Of a stretch of 64,000 bases of DNA, positions 1-8,225 are shown piece after piece (position 1 is the first letter of the stretch; every line of letters starts with the position of its first letter). The notes below the pieces were generated by a model, which had not been told where the DNA came from, made no database searches, and saw only the letters and a program-made list of their open reading frames with translations. This DNA comes from JAJDNS01 sp963578825 (GTDB taxonomy: Bacteria; Acidobacteriota; Vicinamibacteria; Fen-336). Both the position numbers and the translations under genes were made by a program. The stretch covers positions 87,093-151,092 of the forward strand of contig CAUZDW010000005.1 in assembly GCA_963578825.1 (NCBI GenBank). Reading direction: 5' to 3'.

Positions 1-2285
1 GTCTTCATGGAGCCGGTGACACCCTTGTCCGCCACCTCGATGAGCACCTCGAAGCGACGAGTGCCCGTGTCTGGATCGTTGATGTTCCCTTCCCAGCGCC
101 CGTTGATCGCCACTTCCTCGCGCGGCGTCCGGTTGGATACCACGAGGGCTGCCTGGCGGAGAGCCTCAGCCATGGCTTCGGTCGGGGGGTACACGATGCT
201 CGTGGCAATTCCCCGACCTCCCGAGCGGCGTCGCGCGGCAGAGTAGATGTCGATGAACACCCGTGAGCGTTGGGAGCGGGCCAGCATGTGAAGCGGGCGC
301 TCCTTGTACAGGAACAGGCCAAAGTAGTCCTGCAGGAGGGCCGCCCAGTGCTGAGCGAGATTGCGGGCTCCCACCCGTCGACCCGAGCGCGATCCGGACT
401 CCCAGACCCGCGAGTACGCGGCAGCATCCTCGGCGGTCGCCGTGAGGAACGGATCGACCTCTCCGGCGACGGCCACCGAGGGAGCGGGTCGAGGCCGGTA
501 CTCGATCTCGATCTTCTTCGAGCGCGCCGAGGCAACGAGGCGGTTCAGGACCGTCGACACCTCCGCCGCGCGCAACGCCGTCGACTCGCTTGCGCCCGCT
601 CCGCCGAGGAGCAGCACGGGTCCGATTCGCGTCGAGACGAACGCCAGCGGCTCGCCCGGATAGCGGGTGACCGGCGCCGCGAAGAACCCGGGCGTGAAGC
701 TCGAGGTGGTTGCTCGCGAGACGAAGTACTGCACCTGGTCGGAAGACGCTCGACCCCCCACTGTCACAACCACCGGCACTTCCGGGGACTCGGAGAGGGG
801 AATCTCCGGGGCCACCGCCGCGATCTCGCTGGTGGAGGCGGTGAGCACGAGGCCCGGAGCGCCGCCGAACGTCACGGTGTTGCCACCCGGATCGGGGGCG
901 AAGCCCCGTCCCTTGATCACCACGCGCTCGCCCATCGGTCCGCGAGACGGTTCGAGCAGCAGGACGAGCGGGGACCGGCCCACGTACAGCTCCACGGGCT
1001 CCAGTACGGTGCCGCCGGCCTGAACGACCAGCTCCGTTCTCTGCCCCTCGGTCAGTTGGAGGTCGGGCATCACGAGCCGGAGCCCCTCTGTCGTCGCTTC
1101 GGTCTCCACCGGAGTTCCGCCGATCGTGACCGACACCGGGTCGGCCAGGCTCTCGCCCCTGATGAGGATGGTCTCCCCGGGGAGGGCGACGTTCGGCTCC
1201 AGGGCGCTCACGTGCGGCGTGCCCGGGGGCGGCGCCGCCTGGGCGGACGGCGCGGACTGCGCCGCGGTCGGGGGAGGTGCCGGTGTTGCGACCTCCGTCC
1301 CGGGTCGAAGGAAGAACCACCACCCCGCGGCCCCGAGAGCGAGCACGAGGGTGAGTCCGCCTGCCACAGGGACGATGGGTATCGATGAGCGCTGCTTTCG
1401 ACGACCCTGCCGGCGGCCCCTGGTCCCTGGCTGGGCCCGTGCCGGCGGTGGTGCGGGCGCCGGTGGCGACTCCGACAGCAGCGGAGCCGGCTCGGCGTCC
1501 GCGATCCCTTCCGGCTCTTCGGAGGTCGCCAGTGGTATGGGAGGAAGATCGGTCTGGTACTCCGCCGGTGGTGGCGCCGTGAGTGGGGCGGCGGGCGCTG
1601 CGGCCGGGGCCGGGGGCGGCTCCTCGACCGCCGGCGCCTGCGGCGGCGCGGGTGGCAGCGGGCTGTCGAAAAGCGCCCCACCTTCGTCTGCGGGCACCTT
1701 CGTGGCTTCGAGGGGCGCGCCTTCGTCGAAGGGGACTTCCTCGGCGGCCAGGATTTCCTCTCCCCTGAGATCGGCCTCGACCCCCGGGGGCGAAGCCTGG
1801 GCAGGCTCGCTCCCCACCACCGGCAGCGCCGTCGGTTGCGCGTCGCCTTCGAGAAGCAGAGGCGAACCTTCGGAATCGTCGATGAGCAGCGGTTGCTCTT
1901 CCTCGACCGCAGCACCGAGGGCAGGCCCGTCGGCGACGGGACCTGCCGCAGCGCCGGGGAGGCGGACCAGGAGCTTCGCGCTGCCCTTGGCTCCAGGTGG
2001 GCCGAGGCAGATCCGATCACCCTCCTGCAGGGGCTGCTCAGCCTCCACCTTCTCCCCGTTGACGAAAGTGCCCGTGGCGCTGCCCGCATCCGCGATGATG
2101 AGCCCGGCCGTGCCGAACGCCAGGCGGGCGTGGTGCGGCTCGACGTTGCCGAGCATGATCTGAACGTCGGCGTCCATGCTCGAGCCCAGGACCAGCTCAC
2201 CGGCCGTCATGGCCAGCGGATAGGTGGTCCCGTCGAGGGGCCCTCCCGTCATCACCAGCGTTGGCTGGGTCACGCCTTCGGACAC
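1..2285 (-). CDS. FHA-domain transmembrane protein with IPT/TIG repeats (C-terminus beyond the window)
   Basis: The open frame covers about 761 codons and runs off the left edge. Residues 6-100 form an FHA phosphothreonine-binding domain, recognisable from GGPLDGTTYPL, a Gly-Ser pair after LVLG, and SATGTFVNGE. A Pro/Ala/Glu-rich linker to about residue 300 leads to one membrane helix (about 303-325, IPIVPVAGGLTLVLALGAAG). Outside the membrane there are two IPT/TIG Ig-like domains (about 355-520) and a further domain ending in NGRWEGNI. The layout suggests a cytoplasmic phosphopeptide reader tied to an extracytoplasmic module. A Ser/Thr kinase such as those at 14400 and 59502 could supply the phosphothreonine, but that is inference. 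The GTG at 2285 follows a G-rich stretch; GTG 2273 is an alternative. It is transcribed divergently from the PilZ-like gene across a palindrome. Confidence 0.8.
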   Translation of the reverse strand, partial: MSEGVTQPTLVMTGGPLDGTTYPLAMTAGELVLGSSMDADVQIMLGNVEPHHARLAFGTAGLIIADAGSATGTFVNGEKVEAEQPLQEGDRICLGPPGAKGSAKLLVRLPGAAAGPVADGPALGAAVEEEQPLLIDDSEGSPLLLEGDAQPTALPVVGSEPAQASPPGVEADLRGEEILAAEEVPFDEGAPLEATKVPADEGGALFDSPLPPAPPQAPAVEEPPPAPAAAPAAPLTAPPPAEYQTDLPPIPLATSEEPEGIADAEPAPLLSESPPAPAPPPARAQPGTRGRRQGRRKQRSSIPIVPVAGGLTLVLALGAAGWWFFLRPGTEVATPAPPPTAAQSAPSAQAAPPPGTPHVSALEPNVALPGETILIRGESLADPVSVTIGGTPVETEATTEGLRLVMPDLQLTEGQRTELVVQAGGTVLEPVELYVGRSPLVLLLEPSRGPMGERVVIKGRGFAPDPGGNTVTFGGAPGLVLTASTSEIAAVAPEIPLSESPEVPVVVTVGGRASSDQVQYFVSRATTSSFTPGFFAAPVTRYPGEPLAFVSTRIGPVLLLGGAGASESTALRAAEVSTVLNRLVASARSKKIEIEYRPRPAPSVAVAGEVDPFLTATAEDAAAYSRVWESGSRSGRRVGARNLAQHWAALLQDYFGLFLYKERPLHMLARSQRSRVFIDIYSAARRRSGGRGIATSIVYPPTEAMAEALRQAALVVSNRTPREEVAINGRWEGNINDPDTGTRRFEVLIEVADKGVTGSMK

Positions 2286-2342
2286 GAGGCCACCCCCCGG
2301 AACAGACAGTAAGGAAAAGGAGATCCTCCGTCTCTGGCCAAG

Positions 2343-2372
2343 ATTTCACCACACGCCCTCGGCACGTGTCAA
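2343..2372 (-). promoter_or_regulatory. Candidate leftward promoter for the FHA gene
   Basis: On the minus strand TTGACA lies at 2372-2367 inside the palindrome. After 18 bp, TGAAAT at 2348-2343 matches four of six -10 positions. The weaker -10 makes this less certain than the rightward promoter. Confidence 0.4.
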
Positions 2373-2389
2373 CGATCGTTGACACGTGC
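2362..2389. promoter_or_regulatory. 28-bp perfect palindrome, probable shared operator
   Basis: The half-site GCACGTGTCAACGA is followed at once by its exact reverse complement, giving 28 bp with no spacer. It sits between divergent genes, and each arm contains a TTGACA hexamer reading outward. A dimeric regulator bound here would cover the -35 regions of both promoters. The regulator is not identifiable from the window. Confidence 0.75.
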
Positions 2390-2407
2390 GTCCCAGGGTG
2401 CTAACAT
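2379..2407 (+). promoter_or_regulatory. Candidate rightward promoter for the PilZ-like gene
   Basis: TTGACA at 2379-2384 is followed after 17 bp by TAACAT at 2402-2407, preceded by TG as in an extended -10. The start codon lies 25 nt further on. The -35 is part of the palindrome, so binding there would be expected to repress it. Confidence 0.6.
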
Positions 2408-2432
2408 CCCGAGCGGGCACTCTGAGCAATCC

Positions 2433-2888
2433 ATGACCACTGTTTCCTCCAAAGCGCCGCAGGCTCCTCCTCCCGAGAGTGTGCTCCAGCAGCTCCGCAT
2501 CCCCTTCGTCCGCCGCGCAACGCTCGTGCGGGGCGAAGGTGAAGAAGAGGCGTTCGTCATCGATATCGGGCTGGCGGGAGTCTTCGTCGAGCGCCCCGAG
2601 GCGCTGTCCCAGGACGAGACCCTGTCGATCCGCTTCGCCTGGCCGGGAAGCGAGAGACCGTTCGCGGCCACCTGCCGCGTGGCCTGGTGGCATCCCGAGG
2701 GCGAATCGCTGAGCTCCAAGTCTCTGCCGCCCGGTGGCGGCCTTCAGTTCGTCGAGATGTCCGAGTCGGACGGAGAGCGGCTGCGCGTGCTGCTGGTCGA
2801 GTACTGCCAGCAGGAGCCGCGGGTGCGCCGCTTCCTGCGTCACTGGCCCGCGGCGGAGAGTCGGGGAGACGACCCCACCGCGGGCTGA
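2433..2888 (+). CDS. PilZ-like domain protein
   Basis: This 151-residue protein resembles the PilZ fold that binds cyclic di-GMP. It has an N-terminal arginine cluster (IPFVRRATLVRG) followed by VIDIGLAGVFVE where PilZ proteins carry D-x-S-x-x-G. The Ser is replaced and only part of the RxxxR motif is visible, so nucleotide binding is doubtful; it may be an atypical, non-binding PilZ protein. The start ATG at 2433 is preferred over upstream in-frame ATG 2379, which lies in the palindrome and promoter. trmJ begins 9 bp after its stop, so the two are probably cotranscribed. A role in c-di-GMP or surface signalling is inference. Confidence 0.6.
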   Translation: MTTVSSKAPQAPPPESVLQQLRIPFVRRATLVRGEGEEEAFVIDIGLAGVFVERPEALSQDETLSIRFAWPGSERPFAATCRVAWWHPEGESLSSKSLPPGGGLQFVEMSESDGERLRVLLVEYCQQEPRVRRFLRHWPAAESRGDDPTAG

Positions 2889-2897
2889 CCCTGCGAG

Positions 2898-3599
2898 ATG
2901 GCCCGGGTCCGTATCGTCCTCGTCCGGCCGGAGAGCGCCGCCAACGTCGGCGCCAGCGCTCGACTTGTGCGCAACGCGGGCCTGGACGGCCTCGACCTGG
3001 TCGCTCCCGGCGACTGGCGCAGCGTCGAATGCTGGCGCATCGCCTGGGGCGCACACGAGGTTCTGGAGTCCGCCCGCGTCTTTCCCGATCTCGTTTCGGC
3101 TCTCGAGGGGACCGCGCTCGCCGTGGCCCTGACCGGCCGGCGGCGCACGGGCTCTCTGCCCATCGACATCCGTGACGCCGCGCAGGAGGTCGCCACCCTC
3201 GGGCAGGAAGAGACGGCGGCCGTCGTGTTCGGCCCGGAGACGAGCGGCCTCTCGAGCGAGGAGGTGGCGGCCTGCGGTTGCCAGGCTCGGATCTCGTCTC
3301 ACCCCGACCAGCCGTCCTTCAACCTCTCGCACGCGGTGGCAATCGCGTCGTACGAGGTGCACCGGGCTCTTCAGCGAGGAGAGGGCCAGGGGCCGCGTCG
3401 CGCCACCCACGGCGAGAAGGAGCGCCTTCTTGCGCTCCTGCAGGAGGGCCTCGTCGCCATCGACGCGTTCCCCGCTTCCAGGGCCGAGGGCCAGCTCCGG
3501 GAGTGGCGGGCGCTCGTCCACCGCACCGATGTCACTCCTCGGGAGCTGAAGCTCCTCGAGCACATGGCTCGCAAGATGGCCGCGTCCGCTGCGCGCTGA
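2898..3599 (+). CDS. trmJ: tRNA (Cm32/Um32) 2'-O-methyltransferase, TrmJ-like
   Basis: This 233-residue protein belongs to the SpoU/TrmD (SPOUT) superfamily, which forms a trefoil knot and transfers a methyl group from S-adenosylmethionine to a tRNA ribose. Visible SpoU motifs are RPESAANVGASAR near the N-terminus (catalytic Arg region), FGPETSGLSSEE in the middle, and QPSFNLSHAVAIA, the knot and cofactor site. The helical C-terminus (about 175-233) fits TrmJ rather than TrmH or TrmL. TrmJ methylates position 32 of several tRNAs; that specificity is taken from the family. It follows the PilZ-like gene by 9 bp and overlaps the next small gene by one base in TGATG. Confidence 0.85.
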   Translation: MARVRIVLVRPESAANVGASARLVRNAGLDGLDLVAPGDWRSVECWRIAWGAHEVLESARVFPDLVSALEGTALAVALTGRRRTGSLPIDIRDAAQEVATLGQEETAAVVFGPETSGLSSEEVAACGCQARISSHPDQPSFNLSHAVAIASYEVHRALQRGEGQGPRRATHGEKERLLALLQEGLVAIDAFPASRAEGQLREWRALVHRTDVTPRELKLLEHMARKMAASAAR

Positions 3600-3841
3600 T
3601 GGCCGAGCACCAGGAGCCCTTCGCCGACGTGGAGGTCCACGACGGCGGCTTCTCCATTCCGGAGCTCAAGTGGCGCGAGCTCGTCTTCGTGGGAGCCGTT
3701 CGCGCCGAGGGCGAGCTCTGGGTGCGCGATCCCTCGAGACCCCTACCGCCCTTCCGGACGCCGAACCTGTTCCCGGCAGGTGTCCGCTTCCACACGGAGC
3801 GGCACGGGGCTCGGGTGCTCGTCCGTCCGGAGCCCGGCTGA
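3599..3841 (+). CDS. Small conserved-looking protein of unknown function
   Basis: This 80-residue protein starts at the ATG of TGATG overlapping the trmJ stop, so it is probably translationally coupled. It is acidic at the start (MAEHQEPFADVEVHDGGFS) and beta-rich, with alternating charged and hydrophobic residues and several Pro. There is no signal peptide, membrane helix or Cys cluster. I do not recognise the family. Its position at the end of the PilZ-trmJ run is the only functional clue. Confidence 0.55.
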   Translation: MAEHQEPFADVEVHDGGFSIPELKWRELVFVGAVRAEGELWVRDPSRPLPPFRTPNLFPAGVRFHTERHGARVLVRPEPG

Positions 3842-3878
3842 AGCGCCTCCTGGGCCCGCGGAGCCAGGACAATCGCCC

Positions 3879-3884
3879 TATAAT
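3879..3884 (+). promoter_or_regulatory. -10 hexamer TATAAT for pcnB, leaderless arrangement
   Basis: A consensus TATAAT ends 6 nt before the GTG start of pcnB, so transcription would begin at or next to the start codon. No -35 match and no ribosome binding site are visible. Confidence 0.55.
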
Positions 3885-3890
3885 CACGTC

Positions 3891-5249
3891 GTGGACACTC
3901 CTTCCGGCAACCAGGCGCCTCGTATCCTTTCCAGGCCGGAGCACATCGTCTCCCGGCAGAACATCGACCCGGATGCCCTTAAAGTCCTCTACCGCCTGAA
4001 GAACCACGGTTTTGTCGCCTATCTGGTCGGTGGCGGGGTCCGCGATCTGCTGCTGAGTCGCCGACCCAAGGACTTCGACATCAGCACGAGCGCCCACCCT
4101 CAGCAGGTGCGCAAGCTCTTCCGCAACAGCTTCATCGTGGGCCGGCGGTTCCGCCTGGTCCACGTTCGCTTCGGCCGCAACGTGGTCGAGACCGCCACCT
4201 TTCGCAAGGCCTCGGAGCCGGAGGCGGGCGACACTCTAGTCCGTCGCGACAACACTTTCGGAACCCCCGAGGAGGATGCGTTCCGACGCGACTTCACCGT
4301 CAACGCTCTCTTCTACGACATCGCCAACTTCTCGGTGATCGACTGGGTGGGCGGTCTCGAAGACCTGGAGGCGCGTCTCATCCGAACGATCGGAGACCCG
4401 GGTGTCCGCCTTCTAGAGGACCCGGTGCGGATGCTCCGAGCAGTCGCCATCGCGGCCCGGCTCGACTTCAAGATCGACAACGACACGGTGGAGGCCATCC
4501 GGGCCCTGAGGGGCGAGATCGTTCGGAGCAGCTCGGCCCGCATCCTCGAGGAGTTCTACAAGATCCTGCGCATGGGCCGTTCCCGTCGGACCTTCGAGAT
4601 GCTCCACGAGTACGGGCTGCTCGCCTACCTCCTGCCGGAGGCCGACGCCGCCATCGGCCAGGGTGGCGAGGCTCTCCTCGGAAGCCTGTCCCGGCTGGAC
4701 GGCTACCGCAACAGCGGGACCGATCTCGAGGCGCTCACCAATCCGCTTCTCACCGGGTCGCTCCTCGTCCCCCTCGGCGTCCCTCTGCGCCGCATGCCCA
4801 CGTCCACCCCGAGCTGGCGGCGCAGGGGCCGCAAGGATCAGCCGGTGGAGGACTTGGCGAGCGAGATCGCCTCTCTTGGTGGGGAAGAGGATCCCGAGCC
4901 GACGAAGTCCTCCGCCCCGCCCCCGTCGATCCTGCCGTTCGCACGGCGCGACCTCGAGCGGCTGCGCCTGCTCCTCGCCGCCCAGCGACGGCTGCGCGAG
5001 GTGGACGCCCCGGCGTCGGCCCGGCAGGCGCTGGCCGCCAAGACGTATTTCGACGACGCGCTTCGGTGGATGGAGATCCACGGGGGCCCCGAAGGACACG
5101 AGCTCGCCGCCCAGTGGCGCCGCATGCCCCGGAAGGCGGACGAGTCCGCGCGTGACGTGGGGCCGGCGCGGGACGAGCCCAAGGCGCCGCCCCGCAAGCG
5201 CCGCCGCCGCCGCCGTCGGCCCGGCGCCTCGAACACCGCGCGGGCCTGA
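3891..5249 (+). CDS. pcnB: Poly(A) polymerase I
   Basis: This 452-residue class II nucleotidyltransferase adds 3' poly(A) tails that promote RNA decay. The head domain shows LVGGGVRDLLLSRRPKDFDI, with the metal-binding DxD pair in DFD. RNSFIVGRRFRLVHVRF follows and is characteristic of PcnB rather than CCA-adding enzymes. RRDFTVNALFYD and the neck RMLRAVAIAARLDF come next. A variable region (about 320-380) precedes a C-terminal tail rich in Arg/Lys (PPRKRRRRRRRPG) likely to bind RNA. GTG 3891 is chosen because homology begins soon after it and a TATAAT sits 6 nt upstream. phhB follows after 33 bp. Confidence 0.87.
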   Translation: MDTPSGNQAPRILSRPEHIVSRQNIDPDALKVLYRLKNHGFVAYLVGGGVRDLLLSRRPKDFDISTSAHPQQVRKLFRNSFIVGRRFRLVHVRFGRNVVETATFRKASEPEAGDTLVRRDNTFGTPEEDAFRRDFTVNALFYDIANFSVIDWVGGLEDLEARLIRTIGDPGVRLLEDPVRMLRAVAIAARLDFKIDNDTVEAIRALRGEIVRSSSARILEEFYKILRMGRSRRTFEMLHEYGLLAYLLPEADAAIGQGGEALLGSLSRLDGYRNSGTDLEALTNPLLTGSLLVPLGVPLRRMPTSTPSWRRRGRKDQPVEDLASEIASLGGEEDPEPTKSSAPPPSILPFARRDLERLRLLLAAQRRLREVDAPASARQALAAKTYFDDALRWMEIHGGPEGHELAAQWRRMPRKADESARDVGPARDEPKAPPRKRRRRRRRPGASNTARA

Positions 5250-5282
5250 GCTACAGCAAGGCTCCCAGGAGGTGCATCGGAC

Positions 5283-5555
5283 ATGGACACTCTCTCTGAC
5301 GCAGAGATCACCCAACGACTCGCCAGTCTGCCCGGATGGGAGCGCCACGGAAGCCGGATCCGTCGGACCTTCAGCTTCGACGACTTCAAGGGCTCCATGG
5401 CCTTCGTCAACCGCGTAGCCGAGCTTGCCGAGGCTGCAGACCACCACCCGGACGTGGACATTCGCTACTCGAAGGTGACCCTCGCCCTGAGCACCCACGA
5501 CGCCGGTGGCCTCACCGGACGAGACTTCGATCTCGCGGGCAAGGTCCAGACGTGA
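5283..5555 (+). CDS. phhB: Pterin-4a-carbinolamine dehydratase
   Basis: This 90-residue protein has the full length of the PCD/DCoH family, which dehydrates 4a-hydroxytetrahydropterin to recycle the cofactor of aromatic amino acid hydroxylases. The active-site signature is present as AADHHPDVDIRYSKV followed by LSTHDAGGLTGRDFDLA; the paired His and the later His are the catalytic residues. AGGAGG lies 10 nt before the ATG. No phenylalanine hydroxylase is encoded nearby, so its partner is unknown. Its stop overlaps the GTG of the rmlD-like gene in GTGA. Confidence 0.88.
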   Translation: MDTLSDAEITQRLASLPGWERHGSRIRRTFSFDDFKGSMAFVNRVAELAEAADHHPDVDIRYSKVTLALSTHDAGGLTGRDFDLAGKVQT

Positions 5556-6409
5556 AAGCCCTGGTCGCCGGGGCCGGCGGCCAGCTCGGGCGTGAGCTGG
5601 TCTCGGCGCTGGGCGACCAGGTGGCCTGGGCGGGAGACCGCTCGCAGCTCGACGTCACCGACGACGACGCGGTGGCGTCTGTCCTGGAGCAAGTCCGCCC
5701 CGACGTCATCTTCAATGCGACGGCCTACAACAGGGTCGATCTGGCGGAGACCGAGCCCGACGTCGCCCTGGCTGTGAACGCGCTGGCCCCTCGCACCCTG
5801 GCGCTGGCCGCCCGTGAGACGAGCGCTCTCGTCGTGCACTTCTCCACCGACTACGTCTTCGACGGTGAGTCGACCCGCCCCTACCGAGAAGACGACTGCC
5901 CGAGACCCCTCGGGGTCTACGGCGTGTCGAAGATGGCCGGCGAGCAACTGGTCACCGGAGCCGGCGGCGAGCACCTGATCATCCGGACGAGCGGTGTTCT
6001 CGGCCGCGGGGGGAGCGAGCAGAAGGGAGGATCGTTCGCCGGGCGAATCCTCGCCAGGGCCCGGCAGGGGAAGCCACTTCGGGTCGTCGCCGACCAGACC
6101 TTCGCACCAACCTGCGCTGCGGACCTGGCTGCGGCGACCCTCGCCCTCGTGCGCACCGGAGCTCGCGGGCTCGTCCACATCACGAACGCGGGCTCCTGCA
6201 CCTGGCATGAGCTGGCCGAGGCCACGCTCGCCCTGGCCGCGATCGACGTCCCGGTGGAGGCCATCGAGTCGGCGCAGCTCGCGCTTCCAGTACGGCGTCC
6301 CGCCTACTCGGTGCTCGACACTCGCCGCAGTGTCGAGCTCGGCTTGGAGCCGCTGCGCTCGTGGCGCGAGGCCCTTGCCGACTGCGTCGAGCCGTCCGAG
6401 GAGCTCTGA
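5552..6409 (+). CDS. rmlD: dTDP-4-dehydrorhamnose reductase family protein
   Basis: This 285-residue short-chain dehydrogenase begins with a Rossmann loop (ALVAGAGGQLGREL) for NAD(P)H. It carries the catalytic set ST in VVHFSTDYVFDG and YxxxK in YGVSKMAGE, plus the RmlD-specific FNATAYNRVDLAE. RmlD makes dTDP-L-rhamnose for surface polysaccharide. The other rml genes are absent from the window, so a related nucleotide-sugar reductase is possible. The start GTG at 5552 overlaps the phhB stop, which suggests cotranscription. The two tRNA genes follow. Confidence 0.8.
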   Translation: MKALVAGAGGQLGRELVSALGDQVAWAGDRSQLDVTDDDAVASVLEQVRPDVIFNATAYNRVDLAETEPDVALAVNALAPRTLALAARETSALVVHFSTDYVFDGESTRPYREDDCPRPLGVYGVSKMAGEQLVTGAGGEHLIIRTSGVLGRGGSEQKGGSFAGRILARARQGKPLRVVADQTFAPTCAADLAAATLALVRTGARGLVHITNAGSCTWHELAEATLALAAIDVPVEAIESAQLALPVRRPAYSVLDTRRSVELGLEPLRSWREALADCVEPSEEL

Positions 6410-6438
6410 TTGACGCGCTCGGACCTTTCCGATACGCT
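6410..6438 (+). promoter_or_regulatory. Candidate tRNA promoter
   Basis: TTGACG at 6410-6415 begins at the end of the rmlD-like gene. A 17-bp spacer leads to TACGCT at 6433-6438, and tRNA-Val starts 17 nt later. The -10 match is only moderate. Confidence 0.45.
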
Positions 6439-6454
6439 CTTTCGGTTGTCCGTT

Positions 6455-6529
6455 GGGCGGTTAGCTCAGCGGTAGAGCACTGGTCTTACACGCCGGGTGT
6501 CACAGGTTCGAATCCTGTACCGCCCACCA
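6455..6529 (+). tRNA. tRNA-Val (anticodon TAC)
   Basis: The 75-nt gene folds as a complete cloverleaf. The acceptor GGGCGGT pairs with ACCGCCC, the D arm is GCTC/GAGC, the seven-base anticodon loop CTTACAC contains TAC, and the T arm is ACAGG-TTCGAAT-CCTGT. The discriminator is A and the CCA end is encoded. The anticodon stem has two G-U pairs. Confidence 0.95.
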
Positions 6530-6562
6530 GGATTTCACCCGAGGGCCCGTGCGCACACCCGC

Positions 6563-6639
<77 letters not shown>

Positions 6640-6662
6640 AAGTGCACCCCTCGTCGCCGACT

Positions 6663-6702
6663 CCAACCCGCGACGTCTTCATCTAGACCGGTCGCGGGTT
6701 GG
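6663..6702 (+). terminator. Hairpin after the tRNA pair
   Basis: CCAACCCGCGAC and GTCGCGGGTTGG form a perfect 12-bp stem around a 16-nt loop, 24 nt after tRNA-Asp. No T-run follows, so it could be a factor-dependent end or a processing structure. The rest of 6703-6976 shows no gene or repeat that I can support. Confidence 0.4.
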
Positions 6703-6976
6703 CGCCGCACCGGCCCTGACGAGGGCCGCCGCCGCACCTCAACCTCGCTAGCGCTCGGGCGTCGAGTTCCGTCCATGGGTCGACCGTGGGCGAGGCGGGG
6801 GCGGCTGGAGCGTGAGGGCACCCCATCTCGCCGCATCGGCTCTAGCGGAACGCGCCTCGCAGGAGCAGAAAGATGGTGAATAATCCGGGCAGGAGCCCGT
6901 GGCGGATGGCCGAGCTGTCGCCCAGCGATCATTACCCGTCGAACGATGAAGATGTTGCGAATGCTGGAGAACCACG

Positions 6977-7111
6977 ATGACCTGGGATGACCATGCCAGG
7001 ACCTGGGAGAATGTGGGTACGCGGGCCTACGCTGAGGCGGCGTTCGCATCGCTCGAGCACGCTTCTTTGCCTGTGGTCCGCCAGTGGCAGCAGGGTAGTC
7101 GGGCCTCGTGA
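6977..7111 (+). pseudogene. N-terminal relic of a SAM-dependent methyltransferase
   Basis: A 44-codon frame begins MTWDDHARTWENVGTRAYAE and continues AAFASLEHA. This strongly resembles the opening of class I methyltransferases that start W-D-x-H-A-x-x-W-D and R-A-Y-A. The frame then ends at TGA before any SAM-binding glycine motif, and no remainder is visible downstream. It therefore looks like a truncated leftover, not a working gene. The family call rests on this short stretch only. The acyltransferase-like gene begins 30 bp later. Confidence 0.5.
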
Positions 7112-7141
7112 CTGCCGAGGGGCTCGATAGGAGGGCGTCCA

Positions 7142-8218
7142 GTGACAGAGACCGCACAACCGGGACTTCAGCGATATCTCGCGCTCGACGCCTACCGTGG
7201 CTTCATCATACTGATGCTCGTCTCGTACGGGTTTGGCTTTGGTGAGCTGAAGGGGGATCCGACCTTTGGCACGATCGCCTCGTGGTTCCAGCACAAGCCG
7301 TGGGAGGGGATCGCGTTCTGGGACCTGGTTCAGCCGGGCTTCATGTACATCGTGGGCGTCGCCATGCCGTTCGCGCTGGCCATCCGCACGCAGAAGGGCG
7401 CCACATTCCCGGACAACGCCAGGCACGTGGCCATCCGCTCGCTGAAGCTGATCGCCCTGAGCCAGCTTCTCTACATGGGGGGCTCCGACCCGTACCGGTT
7501 TCAGATGATCAACGTGCTGTGCCAGATCGCGCTCACCTACTTCCTGGTGTTCTGGATCATGCGGCTGCGATTCCGCTGGCAGGCGATGGTCGCCCTGGCT
7601 CTCCTCGTGTTCCACACGGCCTTGTTCCATCTGTTCCCGGGTCCCGACGGGCCGTACTCGCAAGAGGGCAACATCGGGCAGGTCATCGACAAGGCGATCA
7701 TGGGCTACAATTATCCAGGCCTGTGGGTGGGCATCAACTTCATCACCAGCACGGTGACGACGCTGTTTGGCGCGTGGACCGGGATGCTGCTCATGCGCAG
7801 CACGGACCATCGGCACATCGTCAAGATGCTGGCGGCCGGCACGGCTGGCAGCTTTGTGCTCGGGCTCGCGATCAGTCCCTGGAACCCGATCGTCAAGCGC
7901 ATCTGCACGGCGTCGTTCACGCTCTGCAGCGCCGGGTGGGTGCTGCTCGGAATGCTCATCTTCTACGTGGTGGTGGAGGTGCAGGAGTACCGGAAGTGGA
8001 CCCACCCGCTGGTGGTCATCGGCGCGAACTCGATCTTTATCTATGCGATCAGCGGCTGGATCCTCCGCGGTTGGCTGGAGCGGGTCGTGGGCGTGATGAC
8101 CGGCGAGTTCCTGTTCATCGGAACCCTCGCGCCGGTGGCTCAATCGCTCGCGGTCCTGGCGGTGATGTACTCCATGAACGACTGGCTCTACAGGCGCAGG
8201 ATCTTCCTCAAGGTGTGA
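7142..8218 (+). CDS. Multi-pass membrane acyltransferase-like protein (HGSNAT/DUF5009 family)
   Basis: This 358-residue integral membrane protein has about ten hydrophobic helices. The N-terminal LALDAYRGFIILMLVSY matches the D-x-x-R-G signature of heparan-alpha-glucosaminide N-acetyltransferase and bacterial DUF5009 proteins. These are thought to move acetyl groups across the membrane onto sugars. Further family-like features are WDLVQPGFMYIVGVAMPFAL and PLVVIGANSIFIYAIS in the C-terminal half. The GTG start is supported by GGAGG seven bases upstream. The donor and acceptor cannot be deduced; no polysaccharide cluster surrounds it. A convergent hemerythrin gene ends 7 bp away. Confidence 0.72.
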   Translation: MTETAQPGLQRYLALDAYRGFIILMLVSYGFGFGELKGDPTFGTIASWFQHKPWEGIAFWDLVQPGFMYIVGVAMPFALAIRTQKGATFPDNARHVAIRSLKLIALSQLLYMGGSDPYRFQMINVLCQIALTYFLVFWIMRLRFRWQAMVALALLVFHTALFHLFPGPDGPYSQEGNIGQVIDKAIMGYNYPGLWVGINFITSTVTTLFGAWTGMLLMRSTDHRHIVKMLAAGTAGSFVLGLAISPWNPIVKRICTASFTLCSAGWVLLGMLIFYVVVEVQEYRKWTHPLVVIGANSIFIYAISGWILRGWLERVVGVMTGEFLFIGTLAPVAQSLAVLAVMYSMNDWLYRRRIFLKV

Positions 8219-8225
8219 TCATAAG

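Noticed and set aside
6640..6976. Additional RNA or gene after tRNA-Asp
   Set aside because: Only one hairpin is visible; no cloverleaf or coding motif was found.
7142..8218. Alternative plus-strand frame in 7282-8241
   Set aside because: The GTG 7142 frame has membrane helices and a family motif; the other frame is Arg/His/Pro-rich shadow.
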